A DNA stretch of 64,000 nucleotides from positions 255,096-319,095 of the forward strand of contig CAWBRU010000009.1 in NCBI GenBank assembly GCA_963791325.1, in the 5' to 3' direction. Made by a program: the position numbers and the translations under genes. The notes under the pieces were generated by a model. It was given only the letters and a program-made list of their open reading frames with translations. It was not told the origin of the DNA and did not search any database. How positions within the stretch are numbered: position 1 is the stretch's first letter; every line of letters begins with the position of its first letter. Shown piece by piece: positions 17,145 to 26,228 of this stretch. Origin of the DNA: JBEVJK01 sp963791325. GTDB lineage: Bacteria; Pseudomonadota; Alphaproteobacteria; Rhizobiales; Rhizobiaceae.

Positions 17145-19598
17145 ATGGGCGATCTTCCCGCCTCGGCCCGCGTGGTCGTCATCGGCGGCGGCGCGGTCGG
17201 CGTGTCCGCGCTCTACCACCTCGCCAAGGCCGGCTGGCGCGAATGCGTGCTGCTCGAGAAGAACGAACTGACCTCCGGCTCGACCTGGCATGCGGCCGGC
17301 AACGTGCCGACCTTTTCGTCGACCTGGTCACTGATGAACATGCAGCGCTATTCGGCCGCGCTCTACCGCAGCCTGGCTGCCGAGGTCGGCTACCCGATCG
17401 ACTATCACGTCACCGGTTCGCTCAGGCTTGCCCATACCGAGGAGCGGATGCGCGAGTTCCAGCGCGTCGGAAGCATGGGCGCGTTCAACGACATGGGCCT
17501 CGAAGTGGTCGGCGTCGACGAGATCAAGGCCCGCTACCCGTTTATCGAGACCCATGACCTCAAGGGCGCGCTCTACGATCCCTCCGACGGCGATATCGAT
17601 CCGGCGCAGCTCACCCAGGCGCTCGCCAAGGGCGCCCGAGACCTCGGCCAAACGATCGTCCGCTTCTGCCCGGTCACCGCGGCACGCCGCGCCGGCGGCG
17701 ACTGGGTGCTTGCCACGCCGCAGGGCGAGATCCGGGCGGAGATCGTCGTCAATGCCGCCGGCTACCGCGCCAAGGACGTCGGCCGGCTGTTCGGCCGCGA
17801 CGTGCCGATGACGGTGATGAGCCATCAATATATCCTGTTCGAGGAGATCCCCGAGCTTGCCGCCTGGAGCCGCGACGCCGGCCGCAAGCTGCCGCTGTTG
17901 CGCGACGTCGACGTTTCCTACTATCTGCGTCAGGAGAAGAACGGCATGAATCTCGGTCCCTATGAGCGCGGCTGCCGCGCCCATTGGGCCGGCCACAACG
18001 ACCCGATGCCGGACGACTTTTCCTTCCAGCTGTTTCCCGACGACCTCGACCGGCTGGAATCCTACCTCGAAGATGCCGCCAGGCGGGTGCCGATGCTGGC
18101 GACGGCGGGGCTGTCGAAGGTCATCAACGGTCCGATCCCCTATGCTCCCGACGGCAACCCGCTGATCGGGCCGATGCCGGGCGTGCCAAACGCCTTCGAG
18201 GCCTGCGTCTTTACCTTCGGCATCGCCCAGGCAGGCGGCGCCGGCAAGGTGCTCGCCGAATGGGTCAGCGAGGGCGCCACCGAGTGGGACATGTGGTCCT
18301 GCGATCCGCGCCGCTTCACCGCCTTCGCCGCCAAGGACGATTATGCGCTGGCCAAGGGCATGGAGATCTACGGCCACGAATACGCCATTCAGTTTCCCCG
18401 CCGGGCCTGGCCGGCCGGCCGCAACCGCAAGCTGTCGCCGGTCCACGACCGGATCGCGGCGCTCGGTGCCTGCTTCGACGCCTATAATGGCTGGGAGCGG
18501 GCAACCTGGTTCGCCGCGCCGGGCGACGATCTTTCGGAGGCGGCGAGCGAGACGTTCCGCCGCGACGGCCCCTGGCAGCCGCAGATCCGCGCCGAATGCC
18601 TGGCCGTGCGCGACGCCGCCGGGATTCTCGACCTGCCGGGCTTCTCCCGCTTCCGCGTCGACGGTCCGGGCGCCCGCCGGTGGCTGTCGCGGCTGATCAC
18701 CGGCACCGTGCCAGCGCCGGGCCGGATCGGCCTCGCCTACTTCGCCGATCAGCGCGGCCGCATCGTGACCGAGATGTCGATCATGGCGCTTGCGGACGAC
18801 CTCTTCTTTCTGATCACCGCCGCGGTGGCGGAGCTGCACGACCTCGAGTGGCTTTCCAACCACCTTCCCGAAGGCTCTGAGATCTCTGTGGAAAACGCAA
18901 CCGACCGATTCGCCTGTCAGATCCTGACCGGCCCCGAGGCGCGCGCCATTCTGGCTGCCGTCAGCGACGACGCCGACCTCGGCCTGCCGTGGCTGTCGCA
19001 CCACTCGGCCCGGATCGCGGGCCGCTGGCTGCAGCTGGTCCGGGTCTCCTTCGCCGGCGAGCTCGGCTGGGAACTGCACACCAAGGTCGAGGACACGGCG
19101 GCGGTCTTCGACGCGGTCTGGGCCGCCGGCCAGCCGCACGGCCTGATGCCGTTCGGCATGTTTGCGCTCGACAGCCTGCGCCTGGAGAAAGGCTATCGCA
19201 CCTGGAAGGGCGACCTCTCGACCGACTACACCGTGCTCGAAGCCGGCCTCGAGCGGTTCGTCCGCTGGGAAAAGCCCGACTTCATCGGCAAGGCGGCCCT
19301 GGTCGCGGAGAAGGAGCGCGGGCTGTCGCGGCGCTTCGCAACCCTCGTTGTCGACGCCGGCGCCTACGACGCCCCGGCGATGTCGCCGCTCTATCATGAC
19401 GGCCGGATCGTCGGCGAGACGACCTCCGGCGGCTGGGGCCACCGCATCGACCGCTCGGTGGCGTTCGGCATGATGCGGGCAGATCTGGCCGTGCCGGGCA
19501 CCGCGCTGGAGGTCGAGATCTTCGGCGAGCGGCGAGCCGCGACGGTTCACGACAGCCGGCCGCTCTGGGATCCGGACAACCTTCGCATCAAGGGCTGA
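17145..19598 (+). CDS. FAD-GcvT fusion, dimethylglycine/sarcosine dehydrogenase-like
   Basis: 817 residues; the ATG at 17145 is preceded by CGGAG. An N-terminal FAD domain (VVVIGGGAVGVSALYHLAKA) contains SGSTWHAAGNVPTFS with the likely covalent-FAD histidine; from about residue 430 a GcvT domain (FRVDGPGARRWLSRL, VSFAGELGWELHTK, LDSLRLEKGYRTWKGD) binds folate. The expected reaction is oxidative N-demethylation with transfer of the one-carbon unit to tetrahydrofolate. It is the intact paralogue of the broken gene at 5245-7764 and leads the aminotransferase and a third paralogue. Confidence 0.9.
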   Translation: MGDLPASARVVVIGGGAVGVSALYHLAKAGWRECVLLEKNELTSGSTWHAAGNVPTFSSTWSLMNMQRYSAALYRSLAAEVGYPIDYHVTGSLRLAHTEERMREFQRVGSMGAFNDMGLEVVGVDEIKARYPFIETHDLKGALYDPSDGDIDPAQLTQALAKGARDLGQTIVRFCPVTAARRAGGDWVLATPQGEIRAEIVVNAAGYRAKDVGRLFGRDVPMTVMSHQYILFEEIPELAAWSRDAGRKLPLLRDVDVSYYLRQEKNGMNLGPYERGCRAHWAGHNDPMPDDFSFQLFPDDLDRLESYLEDAARRVPMLATAGLSKVINGPIPYAPDGNPLIGPMPGVPNAFEACVFTFGIAQAGGAGKVLAEWVSEGATEWDMWSCDPRRFTAFAAKDDYALAKGMEIYGHEYAIQFPRRAWPAGRNRKLSPVHDRIAALGACFDAYNGWERATWFAAPGDDLSEAASETFRRDGPWQPQIRAECLAVRDAAGILDLPGFSRFRVDGPGARRWLSRLITGTVPAPGRIGLAYFADQRGRIVTEMSIMALADDLFFLITAAVAELHDLEWLSNHLPEGSEISVENATDRFACQILTGPEARAILAAVSDDADLGLPWLSHHSARIAGRWLQLVRVSFAGELGWELHTKVEDTAAVFDAVWAAGQPHGLMPFGMFALDSLRLEKGYRTWKGDLSTDYTVLEAGLERFVRWEKPDFIGKAALVAEKERGLSRRFATLVVDAGAYDAPAMSPLYHDGRIVGETTSGGWGHRIDRSVAFGMMRADLAVPGTALEVEIFGERRAATVHDSRPLWDPDNLRIKG

Positions 19599-19641
19599 GC
19601 GCCCGGCCGTCTCCACAACTCACGAAAGGCTGTTCATCTCC

Positions 19642-20835
19642 ATGCCGCGTCCCTCATCCCGCATCACCGGCATCTCGCCTTCGGGCAAGGATGGCTGGGA
19701 GGTGCATTCCGCCGCGATGGCGCGCCGCCAGGCGGGCGAGCCGATCATCCTCTTGTCGATCGGCGATCACGATTTCGACACGCCCTCCGAGACCGTCGAG
19801 GCCTGCGTGCGGGCCCTGCGCGGCGGCTTTCACCATTACACCGAGCTGGCCGGGACGCCGCGCTTGCGCCAGGCCATGGCCCGATGCTCCACGAGAAGCA
19901 CCGGCGTGCCGACGACCGAGGCCGAGGTGATCGGCACGCTGGGCGGCCAGGGCGCGCTCTACGCCGCGGTCCAGGGCGTGCTCGACCCCGGCGGCCATGC
20001 CGTGGTCGTGGCACCCTATTACGCGACCTATCCGCAGACCTTCCGTGCCGCCGGCGCCGGTTTCACCGTCGTCGAGGCACGCGCAGAAGACGGCTTCCAG
20101 CCCCGCATCGACGCGATCCGCAAGGCCCTGGAGCCGAACACCCGCGCTCTCTTGATCAACACCCCCAACAATCCGACCGGTGCGGTCTACCATCGCGCCA
20201 CTCTCGAGGGCATCGCCGAGATCTGCCGGCGCCACGATCTGTGGCTGCTCAGCGACGAGGTCTATTGGACGCTGGGCGGCGGCGAACATCTGTCGCCGCG
20301 GGCGCTGCCGGGCATGGCCGAGCGCACGCTGGTCATCAACTCGCTCTCGAAGAGCCATGGCATGACCGGCTGGCGCATGGGCTGGCTGACCGGTCCCGCC
20401 GAGCTGATCACGCTGCTCGTCAGCCTCAACATCGTCACCACCTACGGGCTCACCGACTTCGTCTCGCAGGCCGCCGCCGAGGCGCTGGAAAGGGGCTACG
20501 GCATGGCCGAGATCGCCGCCTGCTATGCCGGCCGGCGCGGGCTGCTGCTTGGCGAACTCTCCGGCTTCAACGACGTCGTCGTGCGCGGCTCCGAGGGCGG
20601 CATGTATGTGATGCTCGACATCCGCGCCGTTGACCCCGATTGCGAGCGCTTCGCCTGGGCTCTGCTCGACGCCGAGCACGTCGCGGTGATGCCGGGCTCG
20701 AGCTTCGGCGAGGCGGCGGCCGGCCATATTCGGATCAGCCTCAGCCAGCCGGAGCCGGTGCTGCGCGAGGCGGCGGGCCGGCTGCGGCGCTTCGTCGCCA
20801 ACTACCCGCTGCTGTCGGCGGATAAATCGGCATGA
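19642..20835 (+). CDS. PLP-dependent class I/II aminotransferase
   Basis: 397 residues with the fold-type I signature: NTPNNPTGAVYHRATLEGI, the Schiff-base lysine in INSLSKSHGMTGWRMGW, and a C-terminal arginine region (HIRISLSQPEPVLREA). It lies between two FAD-GcvT genes and its stop overlaps the start of the second (ATGA), so it is translationally coupled to amine catabolism; the amino donor is unknown. Residues 81-87 (RCSTRST) look like an out-of-frame reading of a normal RMLHEKHT-like helix, see findings. Confidence 0.9.
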   Translation: MPRPSSRITGISPSGKDGWEVHSAAMARRQAGEPIILLSIGDHDFDTPSETVEACVRALRGGFHHYTELAGTPRLRQAMARCSTRSTGVPTTEAEVIGTLGGQGALYAAVQGVLDPGGHAVVVAPYYATYPQTFRAAGAGFTVVEARAEDGFQPRIDAIRKALEPNTRALLINTPNNPTGAVYHRATLEGIAEICRRHDLWLLSDEVYWTLGGGEHLSPRALPGMAERTLVINSLSKSHGMTGWRMGWLTGPAELITLLVSLNIVTTYGLTDFVSQAAAEALERGYGMAEIAACYAGRRGLLLGELSGFNDVVVRGSEGGMYVMLDIRAVDPDCERFAWALLDAEHVAVMPGSSFGEAAAGHIRISLSQPEPVLREAAGRLRRFVANYPLLSADKSA

Positions 20836-23276
20836 GCGCCCCGCCGGCCAAGGCGCGGGCCGTGATCATCGGCGGCGGCGTGTCCGGCTGCTCGGTCGCC
20901 TACCATCTGGCCAAGCTCGGCTGGACCGACATCGTGCTCCTGGAGCGCCGGCAGCTCACCTGCGGCACCACCTGGCACGCCGCCGGGTTGATCGGCCAGC
21001 TCCGCGCCTCGCACAATATGACGCGGCTCGCCAAATATTCGGCCGACCTCTACGTCAGGCTGGAGGCCGAGACCGGCGTTGCCACCGGCATGCGCCAGGT
21101 CGGCTCGATTACCGTGGCGCTCACCGAAGCGCGCAAGCACGAGATCTACCGGCAGGCCTCGCTGGCGCGCGCCTTCGAGATCGACGTGCGCGAAATTTCT
21201 CCGCGTGAAGCGAAGGAGATGTATCCGCATCTCGACGTCGCAGGCGTGGTCGGTGCCGTCCATCTGCCGCTCGACGGGCAATGCGACCCGGCCAACATCG
21301 CCATGGCGCTGGCCAAAGGCGCCCGCCAGCGCGGCGCACAGATCCTGGAAAACATCAAGGTGACCGAGGTGCTCACCGCAGGCGGCCGGGTCCGCGGCGT
21401 CGCCTGGCAGCAGGGCGAGGCGCGCGGCATCATCGACACCGACGTCGTGGTCAACTGCGCCGGCATGTGGGCGCGCGAGCTCGGCGCGAGCTCCGGGGTC
21501 GCCGTTCCGCTGCACGCCTGCGAGCACTTCTATTTGGTGACCGAACCGATCCCCGGGCTCACCCGGCTGCCGGTGCTCAGGGTGCCGGACGAATGCGCCT
21601 ACTACAAGGAGGACGCCGGCAAGATGATGCTCGGCGCCTTCGAGCCTGTCGCCAAGCCCTGGGGCATGACCGGCATCCCGGAGGATTTCTGCTTCGACCA
21701 GCTGCCTGAGGATATCGCCCATTTCGAGCCGATCCTCGAGATGGGAATTCGGCGCATGCCGATGCTGGGCACCGCCGGCATCCACACCTTCTTCAACGGC
21801 CCGGAGAGCTTCACCCCCGACGACCGCTATCTGCTCGGCGAGGCGCCGGAGCTCGCCGGCTATTTCGTGGCTGCCGGCTACAATTCGATCGGCATCGTCT
21901 CCTCCGGCGGCGCCGGCATGGCGCTGGCCCAATGGATCGCCGACGGCGAGCCGCCGTTCGATCTCTGGGAAGTCGACATCCGCCGCGTTCAGCCGTTCCA
22001 GCGAAACCGCCGCTATCTTAAGGCGCGGGTGACCGAGACGCTCGGCCTGCTCTATGCCGACCACTTCCCCTACCGGCAGGTGGCCAGCGCCCGCGGCGTG
22101 CGGCGCTCGCCGCTGCACGAGCACCTCAAGGCACGCGGCGCCGTGTTCGGCGAGACCGCCGGCTGGGAGCGCGCCAACTGGTTCGCCACGCCCGGCCAGC
22201 CGCGCGAATATCGCTATTCCTGGGGCCGGCAGAACTGGTTCGACAATCAGCGGGCCGAGCATCTGGCGGTGCGGCACGGCGTCGGCCTGTTCGACATGAG
22301 CTCGTTCGGCAAGATCAGGGTCGAGGGGCGCGATGCACTGCCCGTCCTGCAGCGGCTCTGCGCCAACGATGTCGACGTGCCTGTCGGCCGGATTGTCTAT
22401 ACGCAGATGCTCAATCAGCGCGGCGGCATCGAAAGCGATCTCACCGTCTCGCGCCTGGCCGAGACGGCCTTCCTGCTGGTCGTTCCCGCAGCGACGCTGC
22501 GGCGGGACCTCGCCTGGGTCATCCGCCATCTCGGCGAGGCCGCGGCGGTGGTCACCGACATCAGCGCCGCCGAGGCCGTGCTCTGCCTGATGGGGCCGCA
22601 GACGCGCGCCGTGCTCGCGGCGGCCAGCCCCAACGACTTCTCCAACGCGAACAATCCGTTCGGCACTTTCCAGGAAATCGAGATCGGCATGGGCCTGGCG
22701 CGTGCCCACCGCGTCACCTATGTCGGCGAGCTCGGCTGGGAGCTCTACGTGTCGAGCGACCAGGCCGCGCATGTGTTCGAGACCCTGGAGCAGGCCGGGG
22801 CCGCGGCCGGGATGATGCTCTGCGGCCTGCACGCGCTCGACTCCTGCCGCATCGAGAAGGCCTTCCGCCATTTCGGCCACGACATCACCGACGAGGACCA
22901 TGTGCTCGAGGCGGGGCTGGGCTTCGCGGTGAAGCCCGGCAAGGGCGAGTTCATCGGCCGCGACGCGGTGCTCGAACGCCGCGAGCAAGGCCTGCGGCGG
23001 CGCCTGGTGCAGTTCCGTCTGCGCGATCCGGCCCCGCTTCTGTTTCACAACGAGGCGATCGTGCGCGACGGCGCCATCGTCGGCACGGTCACCTCCGGCA
23101 ATTACGGCCACGCGCTCGGCGGCGCCGTCGGCCTCGGCTACGTCCCCTGCCCGGGGGAGACCGAAGCCGAGCTGCTTTCCTCCGGCTTCGCCGTCGAGAT
23201 CGCTGGCGAGCGCTTCGCGGCAGATGCGTCGCTGAAGCCGCTCTACGATCCGAAGGCGGAGCGTACCCGGATGTAG
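20832..23276 (+). CDS. FAD-GcvT fusion, sarcosine/dimethylglycine dehydrogenase-like
   Basis: 814 residues, start overlapping the aminotransferase stop. FAD domain at the N terminus (AVIIGGGVSGCSVAYHLAKL; TCGTTWHAAGLIGQLR with the putative flavinylated histidine), central linker, GcvT domain from about residue 440 (VTYVGELGWELYVS, LDSCRIEKAFRHFGHD). It differs from the other two paralogues (CGTTWH rather than SGSTWH, and a different substrate-side region), suggesting a different N-methyl substrate. Cytoplasmic, expected to feed methylene-THF. Confidence 0.9.
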   Translation: MSAPPAKARAVIIGGGVSGCSVAYHLAKLGWTDIVLLERRQLTCGTTWHAAGLIGQLRASHNMTRLAKYSADLYVRLEAETGVATGMRQVGSITVALTEARKHEIYRQASLARAFEIDVREISPREAKEMYPHLDVAGVVGAVHLPLDGQCDPANIAMALAKGARQRGAQILENIKVTEVLTAGGRVRGVAWQQGEARGIIDTDVVVNCAGMWARELGASSGVAVPLHACEHFYLVTEPIPGLTRLPVLRVPDECAYYKEDAGKMMLGAFEPVAKPWGMTGIPEDFCFDQLPEDIAHFEPILEMGIRRMPMLGTAGIHTFFNGPESFTPDDRYLLGEAPELAGYFVAAGYNSIGIVSSGGAGMALAQWIADGEPPFDLWEVDIRRVQPFQRNRRYLKARVTETLGLLYADHFPYRQVASARGVRRSPLHEHLKARGAVFGETAGWERANWFATPGQPREYRYSWGRQNWFDNQRAEHLAVRHGVGLFDMSSFGKIRVEGRDALPVLQRLCANDVDVPVGRIVYTQMLNQRGGIESDLTVSRLAETAFLLVVPAATLRRDLAWVIRHLGEAAAVVTDISAAEAVLCLMGPQTRAVLAAASPNDFSNANNPFGTFQEIEIGMGLARAHRVTYVGELGWELYVSSDQAAHVFETLEQAGAAAGMMLCGLHALDSCRIEKAFRHFGHDITDEDHVLEAGLGFAVKPGKGEFIGRDAVLERREQGLRRRLVQFRLRDPAPLLFHNEAIVRDGAIVGTVTSGNYGHALGGAVGLGYVPCPGETEAELLSSGFAVEIAGERFAADASLKPLYDPKAERTRM

Positions 23277-23451
23277 CTCGACGGGAGCAGGGCTTTGTTT
23301 ACAAATAATACCTGGTTAAATTACATAGTTAACGCGCCAATACCAAGCCTTCGCAAGCTTTATGTAGATTAGCTTCAATAAGTAGTTCGGGTATTCGACC
23401 AGAGTAAAACTGTCGTTGCTATCGTCTTCTCACTAAGGGGAGACGACAACG

Positions 23452-24051
23452 ATGGCAAAACACACGCGAACGGCCACTCTGATCGCCCTGATGCTGCTGG
23501 TGTCGTCGGCCGGGGGCGCGCTTGCCGACACCGGCATGCCGACCGGCGGGCGCACCACCCAGCCGATCGGGCATTACGAGTTCTGTCAGCGCCTTCCCGA
23601 TGAGTGCAAGCAGCGGACGGCGTCGCGCCGCCCGGTCGAGCTCAGCCGCACGGTGTGGGCCGAGATGGTTGCCGTCAACAACGGCGTCAACACCAAGGTG
23701 ACGCCGCGCACCGATATGGAGATCTGGGGCAAGCCGGAGGTGTGGTCGTTCCCCGACAAGTTCGGTGATTGCGAGGACTTCGCGCTGGAGAAGCGGCGTG
23801 AGCTGATCGCCGACGGCATCCCGGCCGGCAGCCTGCTGATCACCGTGGTGCGCCAGGCGAACGGCGATGGCCATGCCGTGCTGACCGTGCGCACCAGCGA
23901 CGGCGACTATATCCTCGACAATCTGGAGCCCCGCATCCTTGCCTGGCAGGACACGGACTACACCTTCCTCAAGCGCCAGTCGGTGACCAACTCCGGCGAT
24001 TGGGTCTCCATCAATGACGGCCGGGCGGTGGCCGTCGGCTCGGTCAAGTAA
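23452..24051 (+). CDS. BTLCP transglutaminase-like cysteine proteinase, exported
   Basis: 199 residues, start preceded by AAGGGGAG. A signal peptide ends near ALADT (residue 26). The bacterial transglutaminase-like cysteine proteinase core follows: GDCEDFALEKRREL with the catalytic Cys, GHAVLTVRT with the His and DNLEPRI with the Asp. LapG is a member of the wider family, but no LapD partner is present here. The 175-bp upstream gap is AT-rich and probably holds its promoter. Confidence 0.88.
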   Translation: MAKHTRTATLIALMLLVSSAGGALADTGMPTGGRTTQPIGHYEFCQRLPDECKQRTASRRPVELSRTVWAEMVAVNNGVNTKVTPRTDMEIWGKPEVWSFPDKFGDCEDFALEKRRELIADGIPAGSLLITVVRQANGDGHAVLTVRTSDGDYILDNLEPRILAWQDTDYTFLKRQSVTNSGDWVSINDGRAVAVGSVK

Positions 24052-24254
24052 CCGCCGCTTCTGTTCGCCTGCTCAGGTCGCGTCCCGTCGTCCCCATCCC
24101 TGTCGACCTGAAGCCGCTGGAGCCGGCCCCCTCCCCGGGCCGGCTTTCGGCCATGGAATGGCGGTGTTTGCTGAGGGATTTCAGGCGGTTGGTAGGGGTG
24201 CCCGGCGGTTGCGCAGCCGTTGATAGTGCGCCTGGTATAGCAAGGCGGCGCTTC

Positions 24255-24279
24255 CTACCCTGATTGCTAATCAGGGTAG
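24255..24279. repeat. 11-bp perfect hairpin in a 450-bp gene-free stretch
   Basis: CTACCCTGATT, a 3-nt loop GCT, then AATCAGGGTAG. It is 200 bases past the BTLCP stop. The motif GCGCTTCCTACC occurs twice around it (24250s and 24300s). It may be a terminator for the BTLCP gene or an end of the phage-like patch that follows. I see no other supportable feature from 24052 to 24505. Confidence 0.45.
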
Positions 24280-24505
24280 CCAGAACTCGCTCGCTACGCG
24301 CTTCCTACCTGGTGAAGGGTACACTACGCCCGTAAGCCACGTTTGACGCGCTATGGGCGGTGGCCAAGGACAACGGGATAGTGAGGATGCCTGGAGAGAT
24401 TGCCACCCAGCGAGCGCGGTTGCCGCCACAGTCTGTTACGACTTGTAGTCGCCCCCTGGCCCCCTCGACCCCAGGGGTAGCTTTTTGTGACGGCCCGTCG
24501 ATTCC

Positions 24506-24892
24506 ATGCGAGCCAATTTTTTATCTCCAGCGCTCGCTCCTATCTGTCGTTCGCCGGCGCTGATCCGATTTCGCTTTCGGCAAAATCTTTTCCGCCCTCA
24601 GCTTCTGGCCACCCTTTCCTGGCCACCCCTTCCCGCTCATGCTACGTTTGAATTGCGCATCACGGCGCAGGAGCTCGACCAGCTCCGCCCCACCCTGCTC
24701 CGGCCTGGGCGACCGGACCTCGAACCCTTTCCGAGAGCCGTGTTGCTGCGTTTCAAGGATCTCAGAGGTCAGCGCTTCGGCCGTCTTGTCGTCCGCGAGG
24801 AGACCGGCCGCCACCATCACCGAGAGGTTTTGTGGTTCTGCGTCAGTGACTGCGGTGGGAGCGAAGCCGATGACCCACGCCGTCCCGCCTAA
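24506..24892 (+). CDS. Probable phage-type protein, GQRFGRL motif
   Basis: Up to 128 residues; the coding part may begin later, at a GTG at 24740. The only recognisable stretch is near the C terminus, LRGQRFGRLVVREE followed by LWFCVSDCGG, which matches the opening of many phage HNH or AP2-type proteins (D-L-x-G-Q-R-F-G-R-L-x-V ... C-x-C-D-C-G). Here it ends soon after, so the protein is short or truncated. It overlaps the next gene by 23 bases. Confidence 0.4.
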   Translation: MRANFLSPALAPICRSPALIRFRFRQNLFRPQLLATLSWPPLPAHATFELRITAQELDQLRPTLLRPGRPDLEPFPRAVLLRFKDLRGQRFGRLVVREETGRHHHREVLWFCVSDCGGSEADDPRRPA

Positions 24893-25058
24893 CGCCGTTT
24901 ACGCGACCATTGGCGCCGGGAGATGCCGCTGCTGTGGCCGACCGCTGCGACCCAACCAGATCGCCTGCGCGAAGCTGAAGCGCATGCGCTGCACCCAGCT
25001 CTCGCGCCTGCGTCTGAAGCTCGTCGCCGGTCCCGCGCACTTGGAGCGCTCGCCATGA
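24870..25058 (+). CDS. Small cysteine-rich (zinc-ribbon-like) protein
   Basis: 62 residues from an ATG with GGGAG upstream. A CRCCGRPL...ACAKLKRMRC segment offers four or five cysteines for a small zinc ribbon, followed by a basic tail. No family recognised. Start and stop overlap its neighbours on both sides (ATGA with the next gene), the packing typical of phage or plasmid operons. Confidence 0.45.
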   Translation: MTHAVPPNAVYATIGAGRCRCCGRPLRPNQIACAKLKRMRCTQLSRLRLKLVAGPAHLERSP

Positions 25059-25918
25059 CGGCCGGGCTCGCTGTCGCCGGCATGCGCTGCGGCAATTGCC
25101 GCGCGCCCTTCATGTCCGCTCGAGCCGGCCAGAAATACTGCTCTCGCGTGTGCCGGCAGCACGCGCACTACCTCGACGGGAATTCGCGTCGACAAAGCGA
25201 GCCCGGCGCTGTCCCGCTTTACGATGTCGCGCTGGGTGGGGGTGCTGTCTCGCTGCCGGCGGAAGCCGCGACCCGCGTCCCGGGCAGGTGCGCGCAGGTT
25301 TCAGCACGGGAAATGCCCGTCCAGGAGGAATGCTCGCCTGCTCTCGTTCCAGCCAGTGCTCGTGACGGCTGCGACGATGAGCTCGACGGTGGCTATGTCG
25401 AGCCGGACCGGCCACGGCCCGCTCCGCTGGCGCCGATCGCCCATCGTGGCCGTATGGTCCGCCGCGAGGGCGAGCGTCACGCCGGCTACCAGCCGGAGAA
25501 CCACGAGTGGCGCGACTGGCTGTGCGATGCCGAGCTGGTCAGCAGCCAGCTCAGCCCAGCCACCGGCGCGGTCCGCGAGGTCTTCCAATTCGTCGGCAAG
25601 GACCCGATGGCGATCCCGTTGGATATCCTCACGGCCGCCGGCCACCCCTATCCGCGCGACGCCGGCGTGGCCAGCGTGGTCTCCCGTCTGAAGGCGATGC
25701 AGGGCGTCGACGGCCATAAGGAAGCCGCTGGCATAGGCCTGCCGTTTCCAGTACCGACCCGCTACACCAACGTCCGCGACTACTGCATCGAATGCTCGTC
25801 CGGCAACAAAGCCGAAGTCCGCCGCTGCGCGATCTATGACTGCCCGGCGTGGGCCTTTCGCATGGGCCGCAACCCGCACAATCCGCGGCGCGGCAAGAAC
25901 CCCTTCGCCGGCGATTGA
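25055..25918 (+). CDS. Phage-like zinc-binding protein of unknown function
   Basis: 287 residues if it starts at the ATG overlapping the previous stop (MTAGLAVAGM); the same frame is open further upstream. The N terminus has a zinc finger, CGNC...KYCSRVCRQHAHY. The C terminus has YCIECSSGNKAEVRRCAIYD followed by CPAWAFRMGRNP, a cysteine block I associate with phage or island hypothetical proteins. The middle is low-complexity. Base usage and company suggest acquired DNA. Confidence 0.6.
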   Translation: MTAGLAVAGMRCGNCRAPFMSARAGQKYCSRVCRQHAHYLDGNSRRQSEPGAVPLYDVALGGGAVSLPAEAATRVPGRCAQVSAREMPVQEECSPALVPASARDGCDDELDGGYVEPDRPRPAPLAPIAHRGRMVRREGERHAGYQPENHEWRDWLCDAELVSSQLSPATGAVREVFQFVGKDPMAIPLDILTAAGHPYPRDAGVASVVSRLKAMQGVDGHKEAAGIGLPFPVPTRYTNVRDYCIECSSGNKAEVRRCAIYDCPAWAFRMGRNPHNPRRGKNPFAGD

Positions 25919-26228
25919 AGCTTCTCAAGGGCACCCGCCGGTAGTGAAAGACGGACGCTGTCAAAGCGGTGTGTAGTCGTGGCGCCGGGTGGGCGCGCTA
26001 CAACGTCAAACAGCAAGATAGCTGCCTGTCCGCTCCGAGGGCGCATGGCATCAAGGCGTTCGTGCCGGGGCGCACACTTCCGACAGCCATGAACAAGAGC
26101 AGCGGACCGAAACGATTGTCGGGGCGGCATGCCCTGCTTTGACATTGCCTCAGGACTGAGGACGAGCCTGTGGCCGATCTTCCGGAAAGGCACTCCTATG
26201 CATACGCCTCGCACGAAAGAAAGCAGAG
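25919..26228. other. Intergenic stretch with no recognisable gene
   Basis: 310 bases between the phage-like gene and the end of kup. Open frames are present on the minus strand but show no family signature and run antisense into the upstream gene. It probably marks the far edge of the phage-like patch. Confidence 0.5.

Noticed and set aside
24052..24505. Attachment site or tRNA next to the phage-like patch
   Set aside because: No tRNA fold was found and no direct repeat of the expected size is present at the far side.
24360..24563. 67-codon plus-strand ORF starting at a GTG
   Set aside because: Proline/arginine-rich, no ribosome-binding site or family match, overlaps the next better-supported frame.
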